NCBI RefSeq assembly: GCF_019175285.1
Contig: NC_056522.1
Span: forward strand, 68,280,089-68,344,088
DNA from: Sceloporus undulatus
Lineage: Eukaryota > Chordata > Lepidosauria > Squamata > Phrynosomatidae
DNA: 64,000 bases
Direction of reading: 5' to 3'
Below, one piece after another: positions 20,076-27,128 of this stretch (the stretch's first letter is position 1; each line of letters opens with the position of its first letter). Below the pieces are notes generated by a model. The model was not told the origin of the DNA. It did no database searches and saw only the letters and a program-made list of their open reading frames with translations. The position numbers and the translations under genes are program-made.

Positions 20076-21867
20076 TGACACAAAGATTAACCAAATGCTC
20101 AAATTGCTCTTCATCTTGCTTCCAGTGTTACATAGTTTTGGGTACAAACATGAAGCTCTCTATCATTTTGTAAAATTGAGGTGCTGCATTTCTACATACA
20201 TTTCATAATATTCACAGCAGACATCCACTATTTTGCTAGGAATGGCCAAAATGTTCAGTTACTCCAATATAAAAGTCAGAGAAAGATAGTTGGCTGTCTT
20301 TCATATTAACTACATAATTATAATTTTAAAAGGAATACATTTATCAATAGTCACTTCAATTTAGTTTTGGAGGCAAGTCACCTGTAACTTATCTTCAGGA
20401 ACATTCAGCCAGTGATTAAATGCTTGGGAAAGTTTGCTTCTCACTTGCTTACCTGTAAATTAAAAGTAAAGGGATTAATAACTGGACAAAGAACAAACAT
20501 TCTTAAGATGCCCAAATCATCCTACTCAGCTGGTGTAATTATACCTCAACAGTTGTATTTGTGTTTCATTTTATGTTCAAATTAATGAATGATGCTTGTT
20601 TCCAAAGTTTAGAATTTTGTAACATGGAATGTAATAAGCCGCAATATTCTCTAGTCTAGCTGCAGTTGGGCCTCCTCTTGCTTCAAGTCCGTATGCAGAC
20701 ATGCTTATAATGCCTCTGTTCATGCCTTGGGGTTCAATAAGCCTATGATTTCTCTACATGTTGCTCCACAATCTTACTGAGTGCCAGCACACTTAATCTT
20801 AAAACTATATTAGACACATCATGATATTAAAGTGTGATTTTAATCTGTTATTCTCAGAACTAAGGTATTAGAACACCAAATTTATTAAAAGACCACACCT
20901 TGTTCCCTATATTCCCATACTACTGAGCATCCATTTGCTTGGTAGGTCTTTACATAATGTGCTACATCTGTTACTAGAAGCTAGAGGAGGATAGTTAATT
21001 AGTATATTTCATCTGCATGTTTGGCATAATGTTCAAAACCAACAAAGGCTCTTGCGGCACCCTGAAGCCTAAAAGACTTTGTTTGGATAAGGTTTCATGC
21101 AGCCCACTTCTCATGAAGTGGGACTGAGTCCATGGAAAGCTTATATTGAATAGAAGCTTTGTCTATCTAAAGAACTGCAAGACTCTTTTGATGTTTTGTT
21201 CAACATTGCTTCTTGGAAGTGTACTCAGTACTTCACTTTCCATGATTATGTTATTTATTAATGTATAGTATTTGTGTATCACATGATATACGTAAAGCAT
21301 ATATTGTGATGTCATTTGGGTCAATATAAAAGCAACATGTAACCTTATGGAGCAAGCAAAGCAGCTTTAACTCCTAACAGGGATAATTTTCAAGGCCATC
21401 CCCTCACCCTTTTACTGCAATATAAATGGAGTACAATAGTATCAACTTTCCACTTCCAAAAGAGCATTTAAATGCTTGACTGACCCTGCTTTCTACTGAC
21501 ATGTTCATGAGTATACTCAAGGACGTATCCAAGGGGGGGTCCTTGGGGTCCGGAGCCCCCTTCCATTAGAAAAATGAATGGTGCATGCTGCTGCGCCACC
21601 GCGCCCAAGCCCCATTATAATGGTGGCACTTAGTCTGGACCCCCCCCCCACTTCCTAAAATCGTGGCTACGTCCCTGGTATACTTATCCATACAAGACAG
21701 TCTGAGTTAGTAAAAAATGAAAATGCAAAGGAATAGCTATGGTCAATATGGTCTGGACGCTGCTTTATCAAGCTAAATTCAAGTAATGAAATGGTACCTG
21801 GTAGTTGAAGTAGATAGCTGTATGGCTCCAGGAGAATTCTTTTAGACGTCTCTTCTACTTGTTCCAT
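16224..21867 (-). CDS. GGPS1: Geranylgeranyl diphosphate synthase 1, complete spliced CDS (three coding exons)
   Basis: The coding sequence joins 21867-21798, 20452-20382 and 16985-16224 and gives 300 codons, equal to human GGPS1. The enzyme condenses farnesyl diphosphate with isopentenyl diphosphate to make the C20 donor used for protein geranylgeranylation; it is a cytosolic isoprenoid-pathway enzyme. The first aspartate-rich motif DDIED is at residues 64-68 and the second, DDYAN, at 188-192; the stretches LLQLPGKQVRSKLSQAFNHW and QKTGGLFGLAVGLMQLFS are near-identical to the mammalian protein as I remember it. Every junction has GT..AG ends and keeps frame: Gly24 is split between exons 2 and 3, and exon 3 ends with Gln47. 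I see no internal stop or frameshift. ARID4B lies head to head about 5.3 kb upstream of this ATG. Function is from family knowledge; structure is read directly. Confidence 0.97.
16986..18055. other. GGPS1 intron 3, first part, nothing recognised
   Basis: AT-rich intron sequence with no repeat family I can name. Confidence 0.45.
18056..19480 (-). mobile_element. RTE-class (BovB-like) LINE relic in GGPS1 intron 3
   Basis: On the minus strand, 19040-18855 reads ILMTNLYSGQESTVRTEYGK and KQIKQGCILSPHFFNLYAE, the RT block of BovB/RTE elements; 18792-18772 reads LRYADN, the polymerase box with the second Asp changed. Further 3', KIVQAIVFPITMYRCERW and LSYFGHIIRR correspond to the C-terminal KAMVFPVVMYGCESW and LQYFGHLMRR of the family. 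Several stops and frame changes break it, and it is 5'-truncated. It lies antisense to the usual reading direction of this window and in the same orientation as GGPS1. Confidence 0.8.
19655..20078 (+). mobile_element. L2-type LINE 3' end with a duplicated ~70 bp unit
   Basis: GAAACCGCCCTGATCATGG, then GGGCTATAAAAATAATAAAT and (TTA)n at 20039-20073, is the standard L2 3' tail. Just upstream a 70 bp unit (GAAGGAAGAGGCCCCTCCCT; AGGCAGACC) is repeated at about 19661 and 19745. No coding part remains. Confidence 0.7.
20079..20381. other. End of GGPS1 intron 3, nothing recognised
   Basis: AT-rich, no recognised repeat. Confidence 0.4.
20382..20452 (-). CDS. GGPS1: GGPS1 exon 3
   Basis: This 71 nt exon is too short to stand out as an open frame. 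Read on the minus strand it is preceded by ATTTACAG and followed by GTGACTT. Joined to exon 2 it completes Gly24 and encodes KQVRSKLSQAFNHWLNVPED then KLQ. That segment is the conserved prenyltransferase region ahead of the first Asp-rich motif, and it contains the Arg-Ser-Lys that sits where the human protein has Arg-Thr-Lys. Phase fits both neighbours exactly. Confidence 0.95.
21043..21205 (+). mobile_element. Sauropsid interspersed repeat (CTTGCGGCACC type) in GGPS1 intron 2
   Basis: CAAAGGCTCTTGCGGCACCC, AAGCCTAAAAGACTTTGTTT and the inverted pair CACTTCTCATGAAGTGG are the recognisable landmarks; GGAAAGCTTATATTGAATAG, then GCAAGACTCTTTTGATGTTT, is a second piece in reverse. Common in reptile genomes; class uncertain. 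Intron 2 sequence from 20453 to 21042 shows nothing else. Confidence 0.5.
21518..21677 (+). mobile_element. 160 bp TIR element with exact 7 bp target duplication, GGPS1 intron 2
   Basis: Ends CAAGGACGTATCC and GGCTACGTCCCTG are inverted copies, and GTATACT flanks both sides (21511-21517, 21678-21684). Interior has complementary G- and C-runs (GGGGGGGTCC at 21533, GGACCCCCCCCC at 21635). Likely a non-autonomous DNA transposon, hAT-like by duplication size. It ends about 120 bases from the exon 2 donor. Confidence 0.75.
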
Positions 21868-21902
21868 TTTTTAAAAAACAATTTTGAGAGGAGCAGGCCA
21901 CT
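21798..21902 (-). CDS. GGPS1: GGPS1 exon 2 (5' UTR end and first coding exon)
   Basis: ATG is at 21867-21865 in the context AAAAAATGG and opens MEQVEETSKRILLEPYSYLL. The coding part is 70 nt and ends CTACCAG at 21798, followed by a GTACC donor, so Gly24 is split by the intron. Upstream on the minus strand a long T-run ends in CTAAAATAG, which makes a good acceptor and puts the exon start at about 21902 with roughly 35 nt of 5' UTR. An acceptor two bases further on (21900) is equally possible. Confidence 0.93.
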
Positions 21903-23042
21903 CTATTTTAGAAAAAAAAAACCAACAACCCAACATGTAGCTTTTAGGCTTCTTAAAATAGATAAAGGTATCACTACAGAACATGATGTGGACAGGAAAA
22001 ACTGAGAAAAAAGCTAATGAAACAAAGGCTAAATGGGCCAATATACAGATGACAGAAACAGAGAAGGCAAATCACCACAGGCTTTGCACAAAATACAATG
22101 TCATTCTGTGTAATACTTTTATGAAGTTCCTGAAGTTTTATATCTTACTTATAAAAATCAGGAAAACTTCTTAAGCATGTACCTATTTACCCAGAAACCA
22201 TATTTTCACTCATACTATATGAAGAGTTTCCTCATCCAGGACATTCTGGATTTAGGAAATGTATATTCCCAGCTATTGTTTTGTCTAGTCTTTCTATCGG
22301 CTTCACGATGATCTTTTTTCCTCTCTCTCATCTCTAATGTTTCTTACTGCAGTGCAGATGCAGACAGAATGAAACAACTCATCTCATGCAGTTTCAACAC
22401 AGACGCTCCAGCCATAACATGAGTTCTGTGCCAATTCAGCATTTCACACGGCAGAAGACAACATTCTTACTGCACCTTAAATCTGAGACTAGAAGAAAAA
22501 GTGCTGTCTAGGATTCCACTAATGAAAGATAACTATGCAGTTTATTAAAAATGCAAAAATCACTTGTACATTTAATCTGATTTAGGTTTATTTGTATCAG
22601 TAGCAAACCTCATCTTCACTGTGCATCCCCAAATCTGCTCTGGTGAGTAAAAGTAGACTGCAGAGTAGCTTTGACACAGTCATAGAAGGAAATGGAAACT
22701 CATGTTCTGCCAGCTTGTGTAATGTTAAAAAAGGTAACACTGAAATCAGAAGTACTTAACACTCAAAATCTTACATTAGGTTTTGCAAGCCAACCTTTTC
22801 ACCTTAATGTTTTATGTTAATAAAGTTTTAAACTACTGTAATACCCAAGCCAACTCTGAACTGGGTTTGCAAGAAGACTTAAGCCTCTCTGCTAACATGT
22901 AATCAATGTAATTGTTGCGAATTAAAGCCTGAATCACTTTGGGGCAGCACCCTGATAATCTTGTTCCTTTAACCCTTTCTCAGCAAGTACTTAACAATTC
23001 TTATCAAATATTACATTTACTGTAACCTGTGGAATGGGTATG
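21903..23042. other. GGPS1 intron 1, distal part, nothing recognised
   Basis: No repeat family recognised between the exon 2 acceptor and the SINE at 23043. Composition is AT-rich. Confidence 0.4.
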
Positions 23043-23243
23043 TTGCTGTGTGCCTTCATATTGCTTCTGACTTATGGCAGCCCTATCAGAGGGTTTCTTG
23101 GCAAGATTTGTTTGGAGGGGACTTTGCCAATGTCTCCTTCTGAGGCTGAGAGAGCATGACTTGCACAAATGTGAAAATTCAAACCATGGTCTCCAGAGTC
23201 AACCTTCAGCACTCAAACTACTTACGACACCACGCTGGCTCTG
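23043..23243 (-). mobile_element. Squamate tRNA-derived SINE, near full length
   Basis: The plus strand reads TTGCTGTGTGCCTTCATATT, then GCTTCTGACTTATGGCAG, GAGGCTGAGAGAGCATGACT and ends ACACCACGCTGGCT. Reversed, it starts AGCCAGCGTGGTGTCGTAAG, the tRNA-like head of the family, and ends at GGCACACAGCAA. Same orientation as GGPS1. Confidence 0.8.
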
Positions 23244-23589
23244 TGAAATACACACACATACATAAAGTTTGGCTTTAAGTAGAGAAAAGCCATGAACATC
23301 AAATATGCAGACAAATCAGCAGTGCCATTATACCTCATGCTGTCCAAGAAATGACCAACTGAAGTGCCAGACGTTACTGGATCACTCCAGTCATGAAAAT
23401 CACATTTCTCTCGCAGAGCTAGGTGTAGAAAAGTACCCAATACACTACTCTAATTCAAAACAGAATGTTTTAAAGAATGGCCTGGGGTACTATATTGTTT
23501 CCATGTGTTTTAAGTATGTTTAAATTCTTTTTAAAGTATCTGATATCTTAGCATTGATTTTTTTTAATTATTGTAGTCATTTAATCCTA

Positions 23590-23684
23590 TTTTAATGTAT
23601 TGTTTTTGTGTGTTTTTAACTGTCTGGTGTTTTTAGTGTTGTAAGCCACCCTGAGTCCCAGTCTTGGGAGAAGGGCAGGATATA

Positions 23685-23722
<38 letters not shown>
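23590..23722 (+). mobile_element. L2-type 3' tail with (AAT)n
   Basis: GTAAGCCACCCTGAGTCCCA, GAAGGGCAGGATATAAATAA and a run of (AAT) at 23686-23722 form a standard L2 3' end. No coding part remains. Confidence 0.65.
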
Positions 23723-23724
<2 letters not shown>

Positions 23725-23881
23725 GATGCAAGGTTTCCTTGGGTGTAACAGCAGATAAGCTTGCTTGAAAACATACCAGATGGTTGACTTGTATTCTTAC
23801 AATGAAGCAACACCTACACTACACCTAATTTGGATATTTGATTACCCTTCTGCTTGAGAGACTGACTTCAAGTCTTTTATA

Positions 23882-24092
23882 CAGTCGGCTCTTCTTATTC
23901 ATGTATTTTTTACACGGATTCAAGCATCCACAGTTTGAAAATGTTTAAAAAAAGTATACATTTCAAATATCAAACCTTGATTTTCCATTTTTATAAGGGA
24001 CACCATTTTGCTAAGTCATTATATTTAATGGGACTTGAGCATCCATGGATTTTGTAATACAAGGGGGATCTTGGAACCAAACCCCAGCTCAA
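23882..24092 (-). mobile_element. Tigger-type MITE, same family as 4513-4988
   Basis: It starts TA-CAGTCGGCTCTTCTTATTC and contains CACGGATTCAAGCATCCAC and TGGACTTGAGCATCCATGGA-like text seen inverted in the 4.5 kb element. Its far end (CCAAACCCCAG at about 24090) is truncated before the terminus. Confidence 0.7.
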
Positions 24093-24639
24093 CTTATTCT
24101 ATGCTCTTTGGAAGCGCTGAGTCTGTTAACACAACCCATGGCATAATGTATTTTACGCATTCATTTTTATGCTTTGCCTGGACTACATTTGCCGTTACTC
24201 TCTTGGTAATTGTAGAACATTTGTTCTTATCCTGCCAATGGCTTGTCAACTGAAATAAAGGCAATGCATTCTATACTCCTTGTTGCTCATGCTAGATTGC
24301 AAACCTTTTCACAGAAAGAGCACAGTCCTCCTCCCACCAAAAGAAGTTTTAAGATCATCATCATCAAATATTAAACGTATCCCAACAAATGCGAAACCTT
24401 CTGCACAAAACCCTTGCTAGGCCAAGCAGCCCCACATTTTGGGGCCATTTAGGACTAGTCTGACCCACCTGGAAGGCAGCAGGTTGGGGAAATATGAATT
24501 CAACCACAGCAAACAAAAGCATAAGTTACATAATATAAATTAATATCATTCATTAAATTACTACATATCAATTAGAACTATAATAAAGGTCCGGTTCCCG
24601 ATAGCAAGCCCCCATCAAGAAGTTACTAAAGCTGCTTCC
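24093..24639. other. GGPS1 intron 1, proximal part, nothing recognised
   Basis: AT-rich intron; no repeat family named. Confidence 0.4.
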
Positions 24640-24842
24640 TCGTTGCAGAAACAACCCGCTTTGACACCACTTTAACTGCCATGGCTCCAAGGGAAGTGAG
24701 TTTGCTGGGGCACCACGGTTCTCTCTCTGACAAAGGAGGGCTAAACGTCTCACAAAACTACAGTTCCCAGAGTTCCCTAGCACTGAGCCAGGGCAGCTAA
24801 AGCGGTCTCAAACTGGGTTATTTCTGCACTGTGTTTCGAACC
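24640..24842 (+). mobile_element. hAT-type MITE (relative of 823-1042)
   Basis: Left GTTGCAGAAACAACCCGCTT then TGACACCACTTTAACTGCC; right GCTAAAGCGGTCTCAAACTG then GGGTTATTTCTGCACTG. It includes ACTACAGTTCCCAGAG at 24759, a ZNF143-like motif. Directly adjoins the fold-back element at 24848. Confidence 0.7.
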
Positions 24843-24847
24843 CAAGG

Positions 24848-25051
24848 CTGCACCCACACTGGGGAAATAACCCGCTTTGGTACCGCTTTAACTTTTTTTC
24901 CTGGCTCTTTGCTATGGAATTCTGGGAGTTGGAGTTTGCTGTGCGCTCTGGACCCCACAACATACTCCCACTCCCAGAATCCCATAGCAAAGAGCCAGAA
25001 AAAAGAGTTAAAGCGGTACCAAAGCGGGTTATTTCCCCAGTGTGGATGCAG
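24848..25051. mobile_element. Near-perfect fold-back MITE in GGPS1 intron 1
   Basis: Arms 24848-24935 and 24964-25051 (88 bp each) are reverse complements with few differences (ends CTGCACCCACACTGGGGAAA and CAGTGTGGATGCAG); the loop is 28 bases. The subterminal sequence ACCCGCTTTGGTACCGCTTT is related to the neighbouring hAT-type MITE, which suggests one superfamily. Confidence 0.85.
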
Positions 25052-25349
25052 CGAATTTGCCTTAAAGGTCTCCACAAGCGATACCTGGATAATAGAGAAG
25101 AAGGTAGAAGAACAAGAAAGTTAGGAGCGACGCTTCTCCGCCACGAAGCCCACCTCCCTTCGTTCCTTCTTTGGTGCCGCCCTTTATAGCCGCTCAGGGA
25201 AGCAGCAGAGGCGTCGGGCGGAGCCTGCTGAGGTAATCCGCCCCTGGTAGGCCCTGAGGCGGCGGAAGGGCCCTTCTTCGTCGGCCAGCTCACCCCCGAA
25301 GCCGCCCTCCTCCTCCTCCTCCTCCTCCGCCTCCGCCGCCGCCGCCTAC

Positions 25350-25560
25350 CTGCCTCTCTCTCCCTCTCTCTCTTCCCGGCCTCAGTCGGGACTCCGGCGC
25401 CTCTCCCGGCCCCTCCCACTGCTAGGCCCTTCCGCCTCAGTCTGCCTGAAGGATGGGGGAAAATGCGCCACCGGGCCTCTTCTGCGCAAGCGCAAACTCC
25501 GCCCACCCCCTTCTCCTCTCGCTACCCTCCATTTTCTTTGCTCTCCTCGCCGCGGGGCCT
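25350..25560 (-). other. GGPS1: Predicted GGPS1 non-coding exon 1
   Basis: On the minus strand GAGGCAG is followed by GTAGGC, a good donor whose last exon base is 25350. It lies inside the CpG island, downstream of a ZNF143-type motif on the same strand, where a GGPS1 transcription start would be expected. The upstream edge is a guess. A second, weaker donor (CCAG then GTATCG near 25085) is an alternative. Spliced to exon 2 it would give an intron of about 3.4 kb. Confidence 0.5.
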
Positions 25561-25563
25561 TTC

Positions 25564-25575
25564 GGGAGTTGTAGT
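25564..25575 (-). promoter_or_regulatory. ZNF143/THAP11-type motif in the shared promoter
   Basis: On the minus strand the sequence reads ACTACAACTCCCGAAAGG, matching the ACTACAAYTCCC core known for ZNF143-THAP11 sites, which are frequent in vertebrate bidirectional promoters. It faces the GGPS1 direction and lies about 210 bases upstream of the predicted exon 1 donor. Confidence 0.6.
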
Positions 25576-25839
25576 GCCGATGGAGCAAATCCCTATAGAA
25601 GCTACATCGAAAGGGCGAAAGAAATACCCAACTACCCAGAAGCCCCCGCGCGGCGTCCCTGTTTCCATATAGAACGGCTGTGAGAATTACATCAGCGTTT
25701 CAGACTTCAGGGAGAGGGAGCGAATGGCGTTAGGGAGGAGGCGGGCCTTGCGCGTGGGCCAGCCAATGAGGAGAAGCGAGGGCGGGGTCTGGGCTGCCAC
25801 TCAACGCCGGGCTCTTCGGGGGAGAGGAGCAGTCTCCGT

Positions 25840-26057
25840 CGCTGGGGCTCGGTTGCGGGGCGAGACCCCGAAGAAGGCGACGGTTCCTCGGCCGAAGCGG
25901 GACTGTTGTTCTCCGTTGTTTGTTGCTTCCTTGGCGAGGGATCGGGAGGAAGAGGAGGCCGAGGCGGCGGCGGCGGCGCCGTCCTCCTCCTCGCTCCCTC
26001 CCTCCGCGGAGGTTTCGGGGGGGAAAGCAGCGAGGAAGGGGCAGCCGCGGAACAAAG
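25840..26057 (+). other. ARID4B: Predicted ARID4B non-coding exon 1
   Basis: GCGGAACAAAG is followed by GTAACG, a plausible donor with the last exon base at 26057, in the CpG-rich half of the island that faces ARID4B. The transcription start is not determined; the left limit given is approximate. Joined to exon 2 it would leave an intron of about 1.0 kb. Confidence 0.45.
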
Positions 26058-26104
26058 GTAACGCCGCACCGGAGAAGGGAGGAAGGAGAGAGGGCTGCGG
26101 GTTG

Positions 26105-26223
26105 CCCCCTCCGGGCCCCTTCTGCCCTCAACCTCCGGCGCCTCCGAGGAGAGAAGAAGCCGGGGGTCCGAATGGTCTCCTCGGAGGCCCCGGAGGTTGA
26201 GGGCAGAAGGGGCCCGGAGGGGG
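26105..26223. repeat. Inverted repeat with 48 bp arms in the promoter island
   Basis: The left arm 26105-26152 and right arm 26176-26223 are reverse complements with one mismatch (47/48) and a 23-base spacer. Both arms are GC-rich (start CCCCCTCCGGGCCCCTTCTG). The repeat lies just downstream of the predicted ARID4B exon 1 donor and would form a very stable hairpin in RNA or a cruciform in DNA. Confidence 0.9.
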
Positions 26224-26300
26224 CGGACTCCCTTCCCTCCATCCCGGACCCCGTCCTCCATCCCCTCCTCTTCCTCCCAGGAGGGATTCCGGAACTTCCT

Positions 26301-26524
26301 CCATTTTGAGCCTGGCTTTAAAAACAAACAGAGCGCGGATCTCTGGGCTGAATTTGTTGTGGGCGCTGGGTCAGGTCCTCCCTCCAGTCCTCCATTTTGG
26401 CCGGAGAGCCTCCCTTCAGGTCCTCCCTTCGGTCCTCCATTTTAACTCAAGACCCGTCCTTTAGGTCCTCCTCAGCCTCCCAGTTGAGGAGGCCCTCCAT
26501 TTCCCCCCGGAGGTCCTCCATTTT
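26301..26524 (+). promoter_or_regulatory. Cluster of CCTCCATTTT repeats (YY1-like cores)
   Basis: The heptamer CCATTTT occurs at 26301, 26392, 26437 and 26518, with CCATTTC at 26497, each preceded by a GGTCCTCC-like lead. Another copy is at 25529 near the GGPS1 side. CCATNTT on one strand is the reverse of the YY1 core AANATGG. The region may also be read as a degenerate GGTCCTCC tandem repeat with no function. Confidence 0.4.
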
Positions 26525-27007
26525 GTGTAGCCAGGAGCTCTGGCTTCGCCCGGGATGCAGAAGAAGAAGAAGAAGGGGGGAGGCATTTGTCCCAGTGGCC
26601 CCCATCCCCTCCTCCTCCTCCTCGGAGCACAATGGAGAAGCCTGCTGCTGCTGCGTTGTCTTCCCGGGCGAGGAAGCGTCCTGGCTGGAGAGGAGGCTCA
26701 GCACCTTCCCTTCCTTCCTCCTTCTCTGCCCCTTCCCTCCTGGGGACTTCGGGGGCCACTCCCTGAGAGAGAAAGGCAGAGGGAAAGTGAGGCGAGGGCG
26801 CCCTTTTCCCTTCGGAGGAGGAGGAGGAGGAGGCTGTTGGGTGGTTGTTGTTGTGGCAAGTTTCTCCTCTGGCAGAAATGGCGTCAAAGGCGGCAGCAGC
26901 AGCAGCGAGTGAGAGGGAAGCCAGGAGGAGGAGGAGGAAGGAAAGGGGGCCTTTTCTCTGGGGGCCTTGAGGACGGAGCCCCTGCAAAGCAAACAGCCCT
27001 CTGCCTT

Positions 27008-27025
27008 GGGGGGGGGGGGGGGGGG
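27008..27025 (+). repeat. 18-base G run upstream of the ARID4B start exon
   Basis: Uninterrupted guanines about 100 bases before the ATG and about 40 before the acceptor. The length is prone to sequencing error. Confidence 0.85.
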
Positions 27026-27064
27026 AAAGGGAGGCGCACTCAGCGGCTTTGTTTTCAATTCCAG

Positions 27065-27128
27065 GTCCAGCCTCCGCAACTCGGCCTCTTTTGGGGCTTC
27101 GTCCCTGCAGCCCGGCCTCACCATGAAG
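27065..27128 (+). CDS. ARID4B: ARID4B exon 2: 5' UTR and start exon encoding only Met-Lys
   Basis: The context CCTCACCATGAAG is followed immediately by GTAAAA, so the exon contributes two codons. The acceptor is ambiguous: TTTTCAATTCCAG ending at 27064 is the best, while AG ends at 27070 and 27110 (GTCCCTGCAG) would also work. The choice does not affect the protein. The assignment rests on the phase-0 join with exon 3, which gives the known ARID4B start [10 protein letters not shown]. Confidence 0.9.

Noticed and set aside
24808-25506. Long Arg-rich open frame on the minus strand
   Set aside because: It runs through a fold-back MITE and GC triplet runs of the CpG island; no protein family resemblance.
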